This document shows positions 51,765-62,047 of a DNA stretch of 64,000 nucleotides, piece after piece (position 1 is the first letter of the stretch; every line of letters begins with the position of its first letter). The stretch spans positions 413,501 to 477,500 of the forward strand of contig VWZX01006809.1 in NCBI GenBank assembly GCA_013399015.1, in the 5' to 3' direction. Position numbers and translations under genes: made by a program. Source of the DNA: Galbula dea (lineage: Eukaryota; Chordata; Aves; Piciformes; Galbulidae). Under the pieces are notes generated by a model. The model was given only the letters and a program-made list of their open reading frames with translations, made no database searches and was not told the DNA's origin.

Positions 51765-52940
51765 GATGGTGATGGTGCCAGCTGCTCAGTGTGCTTGATC
51801 ATCTCACTCTCTCAATTCCTAGTCTAGCAGATGACACCTCTTCAGCCTTTCTGAGAAGATCAGGTGTCACTGTTTATTCTCCTAACACCTACCAAAACCA
51901 CCTTGTTGGAATATAAATGGTAAGAATTATAGTGTGCTTTTGTAGTCAGTTCTCACATGCTGGAAAATTGTCTGTGGTTTGGTAAGGCAGAGGGGTACTT
52001 CTGCCTAAATTGACATGAATAACACAGAAGAGGAAAGAGAGATTTCAATTGCTAGAATGCTTCAGAGGAATTTAAGATGCTTGCAAAGTGAATGATTTGG
52101 AAAGTGATTTGGATTCACAAATTCTGGTGGGCCTGGAACCCAGAAATATTAAGGAGAAATTAAGGAGGATTTCTTCATAAGATGGTGCAGGTTGATACAA
52201 GTACCACAGGCATTAAGGGTCAAAGGACATTATCTGTTATACCAGAGAATAATATCAGATAGCTGGCAGGTAATACCCTGGGAACCATGCAGTTTGCTAT
52301 GTGGCTTGTATGTTATATTTATGGTTAAGGATGAAGGTATTTCTTGAAGAGAAGATGATTGGAATAGAAATATGATGGAAGACATGTTGTAATATGTCAC
52401 TGTAAATATAAAGACAGAAGTTCAAGCCTCCTAGCAAATTTGCACTGACACCTGCTTAGTTTAGCCATGACTGGTTATCAGATTGCTTGAAGTGGAGATA
52501 AAAGATGTATGGATGTGATTGAGATTGCCTTGGCCACACTATTTCAATTTCCTGCTATTGAAATGTGCCTTTATCATACCTGTTCCATAGCATTCAGAAC
52601 TTCTGGCAGTCTGCTAACAGGACTGTTGAATGGTAGATATAAAGATTTTATCAGAATTACACTGGTATGTACATGTGCAGTGTTTGATGCTGCCAGAACA
52701 ATGATAGACTAATCACAGAAAGTATTCATATTGGTGGTTGCATTGGAGTTTGTTACTGGGGCCTGTGCCTCATGGTTACAATCAGAAGGCTAGTGCATTT
52801 ATGTGCAGTGATACCATAAAAATTCTCTGTCTTTGTATAATAATGTACTAGAATGATGATGAAGCCAATTGCTCATAAACCATTTACCAAAGGGTAAGTA
52901 CTCTGTTAAGTGTGGTAACCTAAAGTCATATCAGTTTAGT
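51765..52940. other. Intergenic, nothing recognised
   Basis: I saw no repeat or coding signal. Confidence 0.6.
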
Positions 52941-53059
52941 CACAGAGAATCAGAGAGTAACTCAGTTTGGAAGGAACCTTGGGATGTCTCTAGTGCAGGG
53001 GCAACAACTCAGACTGGGTTGCTGAAGACTTTGCCCAGCCAAGCTTTGCAAACCTCCAG
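52941..53059 (-). mobile_element. CR1 LINE, short degraded 3' end
   Basis: CACAGAGAATCAGAGAGTAA is followed by TTGGAAGGAACCTTGGGATG, CTGGGTTGCTGAAGACTTTG and CAAGCTTTGCAAACCTCCA, which match a decayed reverse-complement CR1 3' end. It is the most diverged tail in the window. Confidence 0.7.
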
Positions 53060-55206
53060 TATATGTTTTTGTTCTACAATGTCCCAGTTTCCCTTAATGC
53101 CTTAGATGGATAATGAAATGAGGGAAAGGGTGATGAGAGGTATATAGATATTTCCATGTTAAGGCATGGGAAGAACCCAGGATTCATGGCCCTGGCAGAC
53201 TTTCTGTTTGATACTAGGTAAAAGTAGGTCAAAATACATAAAGAGGCTCTGGTTACTGTTGCACAGTCAACCTTCATTCTGGCCTGTCTTGAATATGTTA
53301 ATGATTAATTTTCCTGTCTGCATGGTTATTCAAATACATTTTTGTGTAGATTTTTATAGATAATAATATAGCTTTTTTCCTACAGAATCCCAAAGTGCTT
53401 CTCAGGTTATAAACCTAACTGGCCAAAGCCTACTCCTGCTGAGGCCAGCAGACATTTTGCCATTGATTTCATTTGGGCCAGGATTTGGCTGTGTAGAAAC
53501 AGAATACAAGCAATTCTGTATGCCTGTATGGCCTTTAATAAATTCTGGTTTCCCACCCGAACAATAAATCTGACAGCAGAAGAGTACTATGAAATTTGGT
53601 GTCGGTTACTGAACAACTAAATGTTTCAATATATACTTTGTAAGGTATCAGTAAGCCACGATGACAGTTGCTTTAAAAGTATCAGTAGCATAACTTAGAG
53701 CCAGAGCTGGATGATGCACTGTGTGGTGTATGTGAATGTGGCTATGTGTGTAGAATCTCTGTATACGCAGCAAATTATATGTGTATTTTTAAACCACTTA
53801 ATAATATGATCAGCTCTAGCTAGCTGCATAATCTAAAATTCTGTAATACTTTTGCTGTTCTATGTCTGCAAATTTTTTTATTTAGGAACACACACGTTTC
53901 TTGTCAATGTTATTTCTACAATCACTTAGAGCAGGGCATATTGTTCTCTGAATTTCTTGTTAAAATGTTTCAGTTAATTAAACTTTTACAACCAGTTCTG
54001 CTCTATGTCTGTATTACTTGCTGTAAATTATAAAGAAAAGCCCTTTGGCATTTATGAGACTTTAGATGAAGAAGACTATGGGAGGAAATAAAAAAAAGAA
54101 CCAGTGTCACTGAGCCCCAGATAGTTGCTGATTCCCTCTATCTCCCATTATATTTAATGAAATATAATACTTGCTGTTATATAAATAAATTTTATATAAT
54201 ATTTGCTATTATATAAACTAGACTGAAAAAGATGTCAAAATAGAACAATTAATATTTCAAATTATTATATTTCAAATGTTTAATAAGTGGACCAAAATGT
54301 CACCATAATTTGAATAACTGTTGCCTATATTTCTGTAACACGCTACATGGAAAATAAGGCTGTAATTTGCTAGAACATGAAATACGAAGTCCCCAACAAA
54401 GAAAAAATAGGAAAAGACATGGAAATTAAAGTCACCCCTGATGGTATGTGCTTGAGGGTTGTACCTATGCACACCTGCAAACAAGCACAACTCCTTCTGT
54501 CAAAACATTGCCAGAGTTTCAAAGGGGTGCTTGAGGTGAACTCTCTGGTGTGGGAATTTAACAAGAGCTAAGCTCCAGCAAGATCTCATTTTTGAGAGCA
54601 ATGTTCTGCTTCCAGGCCCTCTCAAAACCAACTGTGAGATGACTGCAAGATGGCTGTCACATCGATTACAGGATTGAGAACTTTAATCCAATTGGCGGCA
54701 ATGCCGCTATGAGACTTGGAACTAACCTCTAACCACAGTTCAGTGTTCAAACTATTGTGTCTGCTCTTGGGAAACTTACCAAAAAGAGCCAACACTTATG
54801 CTGTTTGGCATATTTATTATTCAGTTAACCCATTCCTTGTAAGTAAATCCTTTTTTGGAATTTATAACCCTCATAAGAGCTACTGATGATTGATAGAAAT
54901 AAATAGCCATGAGAAGGAAAATGAAATAAAACAAAACATTAAATCTCTCTTCTCCCATAACTTTTGTAACTTCTTCTATTGTCCTTTGTTTCACAGAGCT
55001 ATTTGTCGTGATGGAGGGAAGCAAGAATCAGACAGTGACTGAGAAATCTGGTTGTGCTTAAACATTTGTGAAATTCAGGGAAACTAGTTGTGCAATCTGA
55101 CATCAAATAAAGAACAGATGACAAACAGGCTTCAGTTTCCTTGTGAATGAAGGTGAAAAGGATCTGCAGCCAACATCTCCATTTACTGGGGTACTCAGTA
55201 GGACAT
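53060..55206. other. Intergenic, only the AT-rich tandem duplication recognised
   Basis: Apart from the 32-bp tandem at 54.2 kb I see nothing. Confidence 0.6.
54163..54218. repeat. AT-rich tandem duplication, period 32 bp
   Basis: TATAATACTTGCTGTTATAT at 54,163 recurs as TATAATATTTGCTATTATAT at 54,195 with two substitutions. It amounts to about 1.7 units. Confidence 0.75.
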
Positions 55207-55567
55207 ACTTATCAATGCTTGTAAATATCTAAAAGGTGGGTTTCAAGAGAATGGGACCATTCTCTTTGCAGTGGTGCCCAGTGATAAGACAAGGGGCAAT
55301 GAGTGCAATGAGCACGTTTAGTTCCATTTAAACACAGTTCCATTTAAACATAAGGAAAAATGTCTTTCCTTTTAGGGTGACGGAGCACAGGAAAGGCTGC
55401 CCAGAAAGGCTGTGGAGTCTCCTTCTCCGGAAACTTTCAAAACCTGCCTGGACAAAATCCTGTGCATCCTGATCTAGGTGAACCTGTTCTGGCAGGAGAG
55501 TTGAACTAGGTGATCCCCACAGGTCCCTTCCTGCCTCTACCATCCTGTGATTCTATGATTCTGTGAC
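55207..55567 (+). mobile_element. CR1 LINE, 5'-truncated 3' end
   Basis: Plus orientation: AGTGGTGCCCAGTGATAAGA, GGGTGACGGAGCACAGGAAA, GGCTGTGGAGTCTCCTTCTC, CTAGGTGAACCTGTTCTGGC and tail ATTCTATGATTCTGTGAC. A short direct duplication of about 16 bp occurs inside it at 55,321-55,350. Confidence 0.94.
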
Positions 55568-56969
55568 ATGTAAATGGGGATTTTTATACCTCTGGTTCCC
55601 CTGGGCAAGGTGACATGCATATTTGTTCTATTCAGAATGAAAACTCATTATTTACAGTTCACAGGGGACCACTCCATATCTTTATCTGAGAACTATTGCT
55701 ATATTTGTGATTGCCGAAAGCTCTGAAGAGAAAAAAAGATTTACCTTGCTTTCTAAGAGATGTCCCTTCTGCTGACAGCTACACAGCTGTGTGTGTGCTA
55801 CCATCCTTGTTATAAACTTAATATGGGCTCTGGGCTCCTCCATTTCCAGGACCTGAGCTAGCATCTTTGAGTGGTGCTGCTCTGTGCTTTAAATACATAT
55901 CTGCTGCCACAAATCTTATTTGTAAATTAGAGCTCCATCACTTCATGTATGCAACCAATCATACCATGGAATGAAACCAGATTCTTTTCCTGTTAATGAA
56001 CATGTAGCAAACATATTACAGAGTAAACTGATTGTATCAACACAGACATGTACACAAAGCCTCTAGTGTTGTTTTGTTAAAGAGTTTATTCTCAAAAAGG
56101 CAACATTATTTGAGCATAAACATGCCTTTCTCAAGGACTATCCAACACCTGAAATAGTATTCCAACAGCAGAAAATAAACCATAAGAGGTTCAAACATTT
56201 TCCACTCAAAAGTAGTCCTATTTTGTGAGTGAATTCTTCAATACTGTCTAAATTTATATTTAAATTGAAAACTCATTGAAATGCAATCTAGGCTTCAACC
56301 TAGGAGACTGAGGGGAAAACTTTTTGACTCCCATCATATACAGTGATGTCAGTGAAACTTTGACAGTTAACTAAACTTGTGATAAGTAAAAGTTAGACAG
56401 TTTGATGTGATATCAGAAATATCATGGGTAAACAGGTAAGAAACCCCTGTATTTCTGAATCATAAATGAGCCAGGAGAAAGAAAACCCATCTAAAATTCT
56501 TGGCATAGTGTTTTTAACAGTTTTACAGGCATAAATTTATTTTTCTTAACAGAACATTGTTATTATGTGCAGTTTTCCAGGTGTCTGATTTTATATATGT
56601 TTATATTTCAATGTTCTTTTTCACTTTTTGATGTTATTTGTAGAATTCTTTTTTTTTTTCTTGATATTTTTGTATGTGCTCTTTTCCTCTTATTTTTCTC
56701 TCAAACTTATCTATGAAGGTATTTCTGTGCTGGGAAATAGATGTGTTTCCAAGCTGTTCTTCAACTGGCTTATGAATGTGACCTTTATCTTAAAACCTGT
56801 TTATTCTGTGTATTCCATAGCTTTTGTGGTTATTTACAGTATGTATTGCACATTATTGGCTTGATCCAACATACAGTGAAATCAAAGCAAAGACTTCCCA
56901 TTGACCTTAACAATTGTTGGATTAAGCCCTATGGTCCAAGTAAAAGTAGCTGTAATGAATGACACAAAA
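55568..56969. other. APOB 3' flank, nothing further recognised
   Basis: AT-rich DNA just past the predicted APOB transcript end. A second AATAAA on the minus strand near 56,536 could serve a longer transcript. No AT-rich minisatellite like the human APOB 3' hypervariable region is present. Confidence 0.55.
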
Positions 56970-57154
56970 CTATAATAAAGAACTCATTTATTGGCTTATT
57001 AAGCTTATTAAAATAACCTAGTGTAGATTATTCAGTTTTCATTTACAAATTCAGATTCAAACAGTGTCTACCTGCAGCTCCAGTATACTGATTGATGTTA
57101 TTTTTAAATACATTGTGGTACAAACTTATTCCTTCTCCTCTTCTGCATGTCCAT
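56970..57154 (-). other. APOB: APOB 3' untranslated region (end approximate)
   Basis: This runs from the TGA at 57,155 to about 15-20 bases past the first AATAAA on the minus strand. The cleavage point is inferred, not seen. The UTR would be about 185 nt, shorter than the roughly 300 nt I recall for human APOB. Confidence 0.7.
56987..56992 (-). terminator. APOB: Polyadenylation signal AATAAA of APOB
   Basis: TTTATT on the plus strand reads AATAAA in the gene direction, 162 bases after the stop codon. It is the first canonical signal downstream. Another lies near 56,536, and a longer isoform is possible. Confidence 0.75.
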
Positions 57155-58981
57155 TCAGGTCTTCATGCGCTTCTGTATGTTTTCCATAATCTGCTGAAGA
57201 CTCAGTTGCTCAGTGGCAAGTTGTTCATCAATGAATTTTTGCATTTCTTCCCATTTCTTGGAGCCTTGTTCAATGCCTTGCTGAATCAGTGCGTGTGTTA
57301 ATTCGACTTTTTTTCTGAGAGTCTCTCTGCTTCTTTGGGACATTTGGTAAATGGACTCCCAGTCAAATGGCTTGGGCACATCTATTCTAAGTTCTCCTTG
57401 ACGAACAGCTATGTATGGCTTTATACTCTCAGCTGTCATTTGCTCAAACCAACGAAGAAGCTCTGAGATATATTGCAGGAATGCAGAGTAATTTTCTATG
57501 GTTAGATCAATTAACCTTTTGGCCTCACTGATTAGCTTTTCTTGGGAATGACTAAGCTGCCCATAGATTTCCTGGAGTTTTTCTTTGACTTGCTTGTTAT
57601 GCTCATCGATTTTCCTCTTAGCAGCTGCAGACCAATATCGTATTTTTTCCTGAGCAGCAGATGAGAGCTCCATGACCTTCTGTTTTCCTTTTCCTTCAAC
57701 ATCAGTTATAAGGTCATAATATTCCTGGCTGTAGTTTTCCATCAGGTCTCTTACTTGGTCTGTCAGGCGTGTGACCGAGTCAGCAAGATCGCCAACATAC
57801 TTGTTGTGCCAATCCACTAGTGTATCCAATAGATTCTTCAGCCATCCTAGTACCTTGTCCTCCACCTCATAGTATTTAACTGACCATCCGAGTGTAGTGG
57901 GATCAAAATATTCTTCCCGCAATGCCTTTACATAGAGGAGCAGCTGGTGCAGACTTTCTGAAAGGTCCTGGAATGTCTTCTGGATAGAATTTTTAAACTG
58001 AGAAATGTATTTTTTAATGTCTTCTGCCAAGGATCTCAGCTTCTGTGCATAATCTGAAGCCATTGCATCTTTGTACAGCTGTTGTGTTTGGACTTTGATG
58101 TCTTCAAAATTTTTGGATTGCAAGCTTCTAACCATTTCTTCTGCCTTCTCAAAAACTTGTTGCACCACTTGTTTCAGTTGCTTAAGTCTTCCTGCAAAGT
58201 CAGCTTTCTGCAGAGTAGCAAATGTCTGCCTGATTTTTTCCTGCAAATGTTTCAGCATTTCTTTAATTTGATCAAGTACATTACGACCTCTAAGAATCGT
58301 TTCAGAAGCAGGAACTCTGACTTCCAGCTCATTGATAGCTGCAATCAAGGCATCGAAGTACTCCTGAAGTTTTGAAAGGCATAAATCAGCATTCTTTGCT
58401 ACTTTCTCTGTAGTCATGAGGTATATTTCTTCACCGGTGTACTTTTCAGTCAGCCCAGGGACCTGGAATTTTATGGTCTTCAGGAATTCAATAGCTGAGT
58501 CAATTAGGTGTTTTATTCTCTTGTGATACTCTTCTATTACGTCAATTGTAGCATCCAAAAGCTTTGCTTTCATTCTTTGGTAGTCAAACTGTTCAGCTTG
58601 ATCTGCTGCTTTTTGATAGAGGTGTTTAGCTTTACCCTTCATCTCCTGATACTTGTCGGAGGCCTCGTTGGCAGCTGTGCGAAACTGAGCATCTATTTGA
58701 TCTATTTGTTTTACAGCATATGTGTATGCCTTGTCAGCATTATCCTGCATGATATTCTTCATCTTTAAGGTGGCAGCACTTATTTCCAGTCCCATATACT
58801 CCTTATGATACCGATTAACATACCTATAGACCGCAGATGTTATTTTTGGTACTTTTTCTTTTAGACCCAACAGCAAGTCTTTGGCAGCATCCTCTTTCCA
58901 GTTGAACTTCATGTGGATCATGTCAGGGTTCTTGAAGGATATTTCACTTTTTAGTAAGTCAATGTCCTTCTGAGGAGCAGA
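57155..58981 (-). CDS. APOB: Apolipoprotein B, terminal coding exon with the C-terminal helical domain
   Basis: The exon starts after the acceptor TATATTTTCAG at 58,982-58,984 and runs 608 codons to a TGA at 57,155-57,157. The 18 codons upstream (58,982-59,035) are intron read-through. The protein is rich in amphipathic helix. Family landmarks include YVNRYHKEYMGL, IDQIDAQF, KHLIDSAIEFL and ALREEYFDPTTLGWSVKYYE. The Trp of GWSVKYY (57,884-57,886) corresponds to human Trp4369, which is reported to interact with Arg3500 in receptor binding. Further on are SAAQEKIRYWSAAAKRKI and SEAKRLIDLTIENYSAFL. After GELRI, where human apoB-100 ends within a few residues, this protein continues for about 75 more residues (DVPKPFDWES through KRMKT) that look helical, charged and Gln-rich. 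Confidence 0.97.
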   Translation of the reverse strand, partial: SAPQKDIDLLKSEISFKNPDMIHMKFNWKEDAAKDLLLGLKEKVPKITSAVYRYVNRYHKEYMGLEISAATLKMKNIMQDNADKAYTYAVKQIDQIDAQFRTAANEASDKYQEMKGKAKHLYQKAADQAEQFDYQRMKAKLLDATIDVIEEYHKRIKHLIDSAIEFLKTIKFQVPGLTEKYTGEEIYLMTTEKVAKNADLCLSKLQEYFDALIAAINELEVRVPASETILRGRNVLDQIKEMLKHLQEKIRQTFATLQKADFAGRLKQLKQVVQQVFEKAEEMVRSLQSKNFEDIKVQTQQLYKDAMASDYAQKLRSLAEDIKKYISQFKNSIQKTFQDLSESLHQLLLYVKALREEYFDPTTLGWSVKYYEVEDKVLGWLKNLLDTLVDWHNKYVGDLADSVTRLTDQVRDLMENYSQEYYDLITDVEGKGKQKVMELSSAAQEKIRYWSAAAKRKIDEHNKQVKEKLQEIYGQLSHSQEKLISEAKRLIDLTIENYSAFLQYISELLRWFEQMTAESIKPYIAVRQGELRIDVPKPFDWESIYQMSQRSRETLRKKVELTHALIQQGIEQGSKKWEEMQKFIDEQLATEQLSLQQIMENIQKRMKT

Positions 58982-60124
58982 CTGAAAATATAGAACAGGA
59001 TAGAAAAGGGTAACTTGTATGCAAATCAAATCCAATATGATATATCAGTGCATTTTAGCAATCTCATTTTGTATCTTTAATTTTATTATATATTAGGGTA
59101 AACACACTACATGTTTCTGTCTACTGTGTGCTTGCTCTCATCTTGAAAGCTTATTTTGGAACAAATTATATTTTATCAAGCAACTCTGTGCCTCTTCAAA
59201 CAGCAGGACCAGAATATAACTTAGTTTGGTCTTTTTTAAAATTTGCAAATCAGATTTTGTCCTTCCTTGAATTAAATGCCAGTCATGTCTTACAAGGCAT
59301 GTGAATTACTTGGGAAAATGAGCCTTCTACTCATTCTTGAAATTACTTAAAGTGAGTTTGAAAATTATTTTCTTAATCTGAAAATATTAGATGTAATATT
59401 GTAGTAATTTAAATAAAACAGAGAAATTACTCAAAATAAAGATCCTTGAATGAGACTCTATTGACATAAATGATTTTTCCAGTTTATTAATATATATTAT
59501 TTATTATTATTGTATATAGTTAATATTATATATTACTATTTATATATTAAATAGTGAATTACAAGTGGCTTGTGGTTCCTGAATTAGTATATCATTTTGG
59601 AAAGTAAGATTTTAAGTTTGAAATTTTACAGTATGCCAATAACAACAGGATTTTTTTGTTAGCAAATTTAGTAAGGTTTTTAATTCTCATGATGAATCAT
59701 GATATGTTAATGGATTAAAGAAGATACTCTACAGATGGTCTCATATGTTCCAGTGACCTGACTCCTCTAACAGCCACCTTTGTACTAAGCAGCCTGACTG
59801 GTATACATTAAACCTGACAGGTGGCTTTTCTAAAACTGGCTTTGTACATTCTCCAGTTTCAGTGGGTGTGCCTTCTTGATTCATAGAAGGTGGCAAAATT
59901 AACCGTGTGGAGGAGCTGAAACAGCCTTTTCACACAGATGCTACTTGTAGTACTGGAAAGGTCAGTGTAGCAAACAAACACTTTAATTACTGATAACTTA
60001 GCTTTTCTTTGGACAGAGGGTCATTAATCTGTGTCTTAACATAAACATACAAAAACTTTAAAAGGGAACTTTCCCTCTCATCACATCCAATATTTTTGAT
60101 TTTTATTGCTCATATTAAGCTTAC
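58982..60124 (-). other. APOB: APOB intron before the terminal exon
   Basis: This is an 1,143-bp GT-AG intron. A very AT-rich stretch of TATA/ATTATT-type simple sequence lies near 59,485-59,550. I saw no coding content or transposon. Confidence 0.93.
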
Positions 60125-60308
60125 CCGAGTTCGGTAGTAAACTTTTGCTGTGAGAGTGTCAGTGTCCATATCAATGACATAGCCCAAGGTCCCAGCAGAG
60201 GGTGAAGATACTGAGCCAGATAAGCCCTTATAAGACCCTTGATAACGCATATGAATATCTGTAAAAGCTGGGCTGGTGATGTCTAGCGATGCAGTGTTGT
60301 CGGTGACT
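60125..60308 (-). CDS. APOB: Apolipoprotein B, 184-nt exon (exon 28 by human numbering)
   Basis: This is an internal exon with acceptor TTTTTGTAG before 60,308 and donor CGG|GTAAGC after 60,125. The first base A completes an Arg codon from the preceding exon. The remaining 61 codons read VTDNTASLDITSPAFTDIH and onward to TLTAKVYYRTR. The block ITSPAFTDIHMRYQ matches the human motif with SPAFTDLHLRYQ. The exon ends in phase 0, directly before SAPQKD of the terminal exon. The length of 184 nt equals the human exon 28 size as I remember it. The segment leads into the C-terminal helical domain. Confidence 0.94.
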
Positions 60309-61163
60309 CTACAAAAACAACGAATACACAGCTATGAAGTAATGCACAAAGCAGAAGTCTAATGCAGTATGCCCAAGTACAATAGTATCTTTTATTTTAT
60401 ATATATATATATATATATATGTAGATAATGTCTTTGTCATGAAAAGAAAATGTAGTTTTATTATCCACATATCTTACCATTTAGCCTAACACATTCAAAA
60501 CTTCACATCACAATTTTCCTGCTTTAGATAAAATTGCATTGAGCTCTGTTGAGAATTTTCATTAAATTAGAGCAGCAAAAGAAAACCTGCAGCTGTACCA
60601 CTGTCAGATTTTTACAGACATCTACAAGCTGGCTGCAGTTTTTCCACCAACACAGATATAAGCAATATTTTTTATCTGGATTTGCACTTGCCTTCACAGA
60701 CTTTGTCCCTTGCATATATCAACACAATACTTGCAGATCAAAAGTTAGAAAGCCAACTTTGTATCGTTAGTACTGGGAATAAAAATTACTCTTTAATGGC
60801 TTATGGTGACAGAGGGATCCAGGGAGAAAAAAAACCAGCCAACCAACCAACTAAAAAGCAACTATGTTGGTGGTCAGATCTAGAACTGCTCTGATTATAA
60901 AATACTTTTTATAATTTGTAAATTATATCTCCATAGTTTTCTGAAATGGGGCTACTTAGAAAAGCTATTCTAGAAATGTTGAGAGAACAGCTTTCCAGCT
61001 GTCTTGGGAGGGAAAAATGCACAGCCATTAATGATAGAGTAGCTACACAGGTTACATAGCTACATTAATTACAGCAAAGCACCCTGGGATATTAGAGATC
61101 AAAGAACAATAAATACATCATTGGTAATTTGGTTTGTTATAAATTATTAGAGCAAATATTCAC
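60309..61163 (-). other. APOB: APOB intron between the 115-nt and 184-nt exons
   Basis: This is an 855-bp GT-AG intron. It contains an (AT)11 microsatellite at 60,399-60,420 and otherwise nothing recognised. Short open frames on both strands here are chance. Confidence 0.93.
60399..60420. repeat. (AT)11 microsatellite in an APOB intron
   Basis: Eleven uninterrupted AT units. Likely length-polymorphic. Confidence 0.9.
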
Positions 61164-61278
61164 CTAAGTCCTGAAACAGTAAGATCTTCCTTGTAGTTTG
61201 CACTCATGTCACGATGTGAAAAGCTGCCAGTTGTCTTCATAACAAACACAAGTTCTTCATATTTGTAGTTTGAAACAA
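61164..61278 (-). CDS. APOB: Apolipoprotein B, 115-nt exon (exon 27 by human numbering)
   Basis: This internal exon is too short to stand out as an open reading frame. The acceptor is ...TTTTTCACAG before 61,278 and the donor is AG|GTGAAT after 61,164. It starts with two nucleotides that complete a Val codon from the giant exon and ends with two that complete an Arg codon with the next exon. The translation contains SNYKYEELVFVMKTTGSF and continues to DLTVSGL. This fits the human segment between the giant exon and the C-terminal domain. The length of 115 nt equals the human exon 27 size as I remember it. Phase, splice sites and position all agree. Confidence 0.93.
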
Positions 61279-62047
61279 CTGTGAAAAAGATTTCAAATGT
61301 ATATATTTCCAGATTTTGCCAGTAAACAATAAAAAATACATACCCAGTTGTATTTTAGACAGCTAGCTGTGGTGTGTTTCAGTAGTACATAAAACTATGC
61401 AACAAGAAACTGAATGCCCACAAAGCCCCAAATGAAAAAAGATATGAACATATTTATTCAAGTGAGTATTGTAAAATTTAAATTTTCTCTATATTTAGAA
61501 CAATATGATTGCATTTATGCAGATATTAAATGGGGATTTTAATTTCTTGAGCTTCAAATTTTATTCATATGTATATTTTTAGTATTATTATAAAGTCTAG
61601 AACTGAATGGTTTATAAGACTTCAGAGTTTACCGAGTCAAAATAAATTTTGAAATCAAATATGCTTAATTTATAATGAAAAATATAAATACCTTTTTTAT
61701 CTGAACTGAATCAGATAAGTCAGCCTGCCTTCTCTCCTTTACATGTATTATTGTAAGCAACAGAACAATGTTGTGTTGTTCACAAAGTAAGAAACTGTTA
61801 CACAGAAAAGAGATCTTTTCCATTTATTTTTACAGCGTAACATTAGTTATACATGTACCTAGCCATTAGTCTTCAGGGTGGATAACTGAGACTCTAAAAA
61901 CAATTTATGAAAAAATGCTGATGTTAAAAGAAGCATAATCTAAAAGTCATTGCTAAATAGCAAAGTCATGGGAAAAAAAAATTCTGAGAAAGTCCAGTAT
62001 ACAGCATTTCCCCCCATACTGTGGCATGCAAAATTTTAATGTCTTAC
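61279..62047 (-). other. APOB: APOB intron between the giant exon and the 115-nt exon
   Basis: This is a 769-bp GT-AG intron. It is AT-rich and I recognised no interspersed repeat in it. Confidence 0.93.

Noticed and set aside
56500..56990. Equivalent of the human APOB 3' hypervariable AT-rich minisatellite
   Set aside because: The flank is AT- and T-rich but shows no tandem unit of 14-16 bp.
58071..58375. Plus-strand open frames across the APOB terminal exon
   Set aside because: They are antisense shadows of the APOB coding frame.
58982..59035. Upstream extension of the terminal exon's frame beginning at a Met codon
   Set aside because: It lies in the intron. A good acceptor at 58,982-58,984 joins the 184-nt exon in phase 0.
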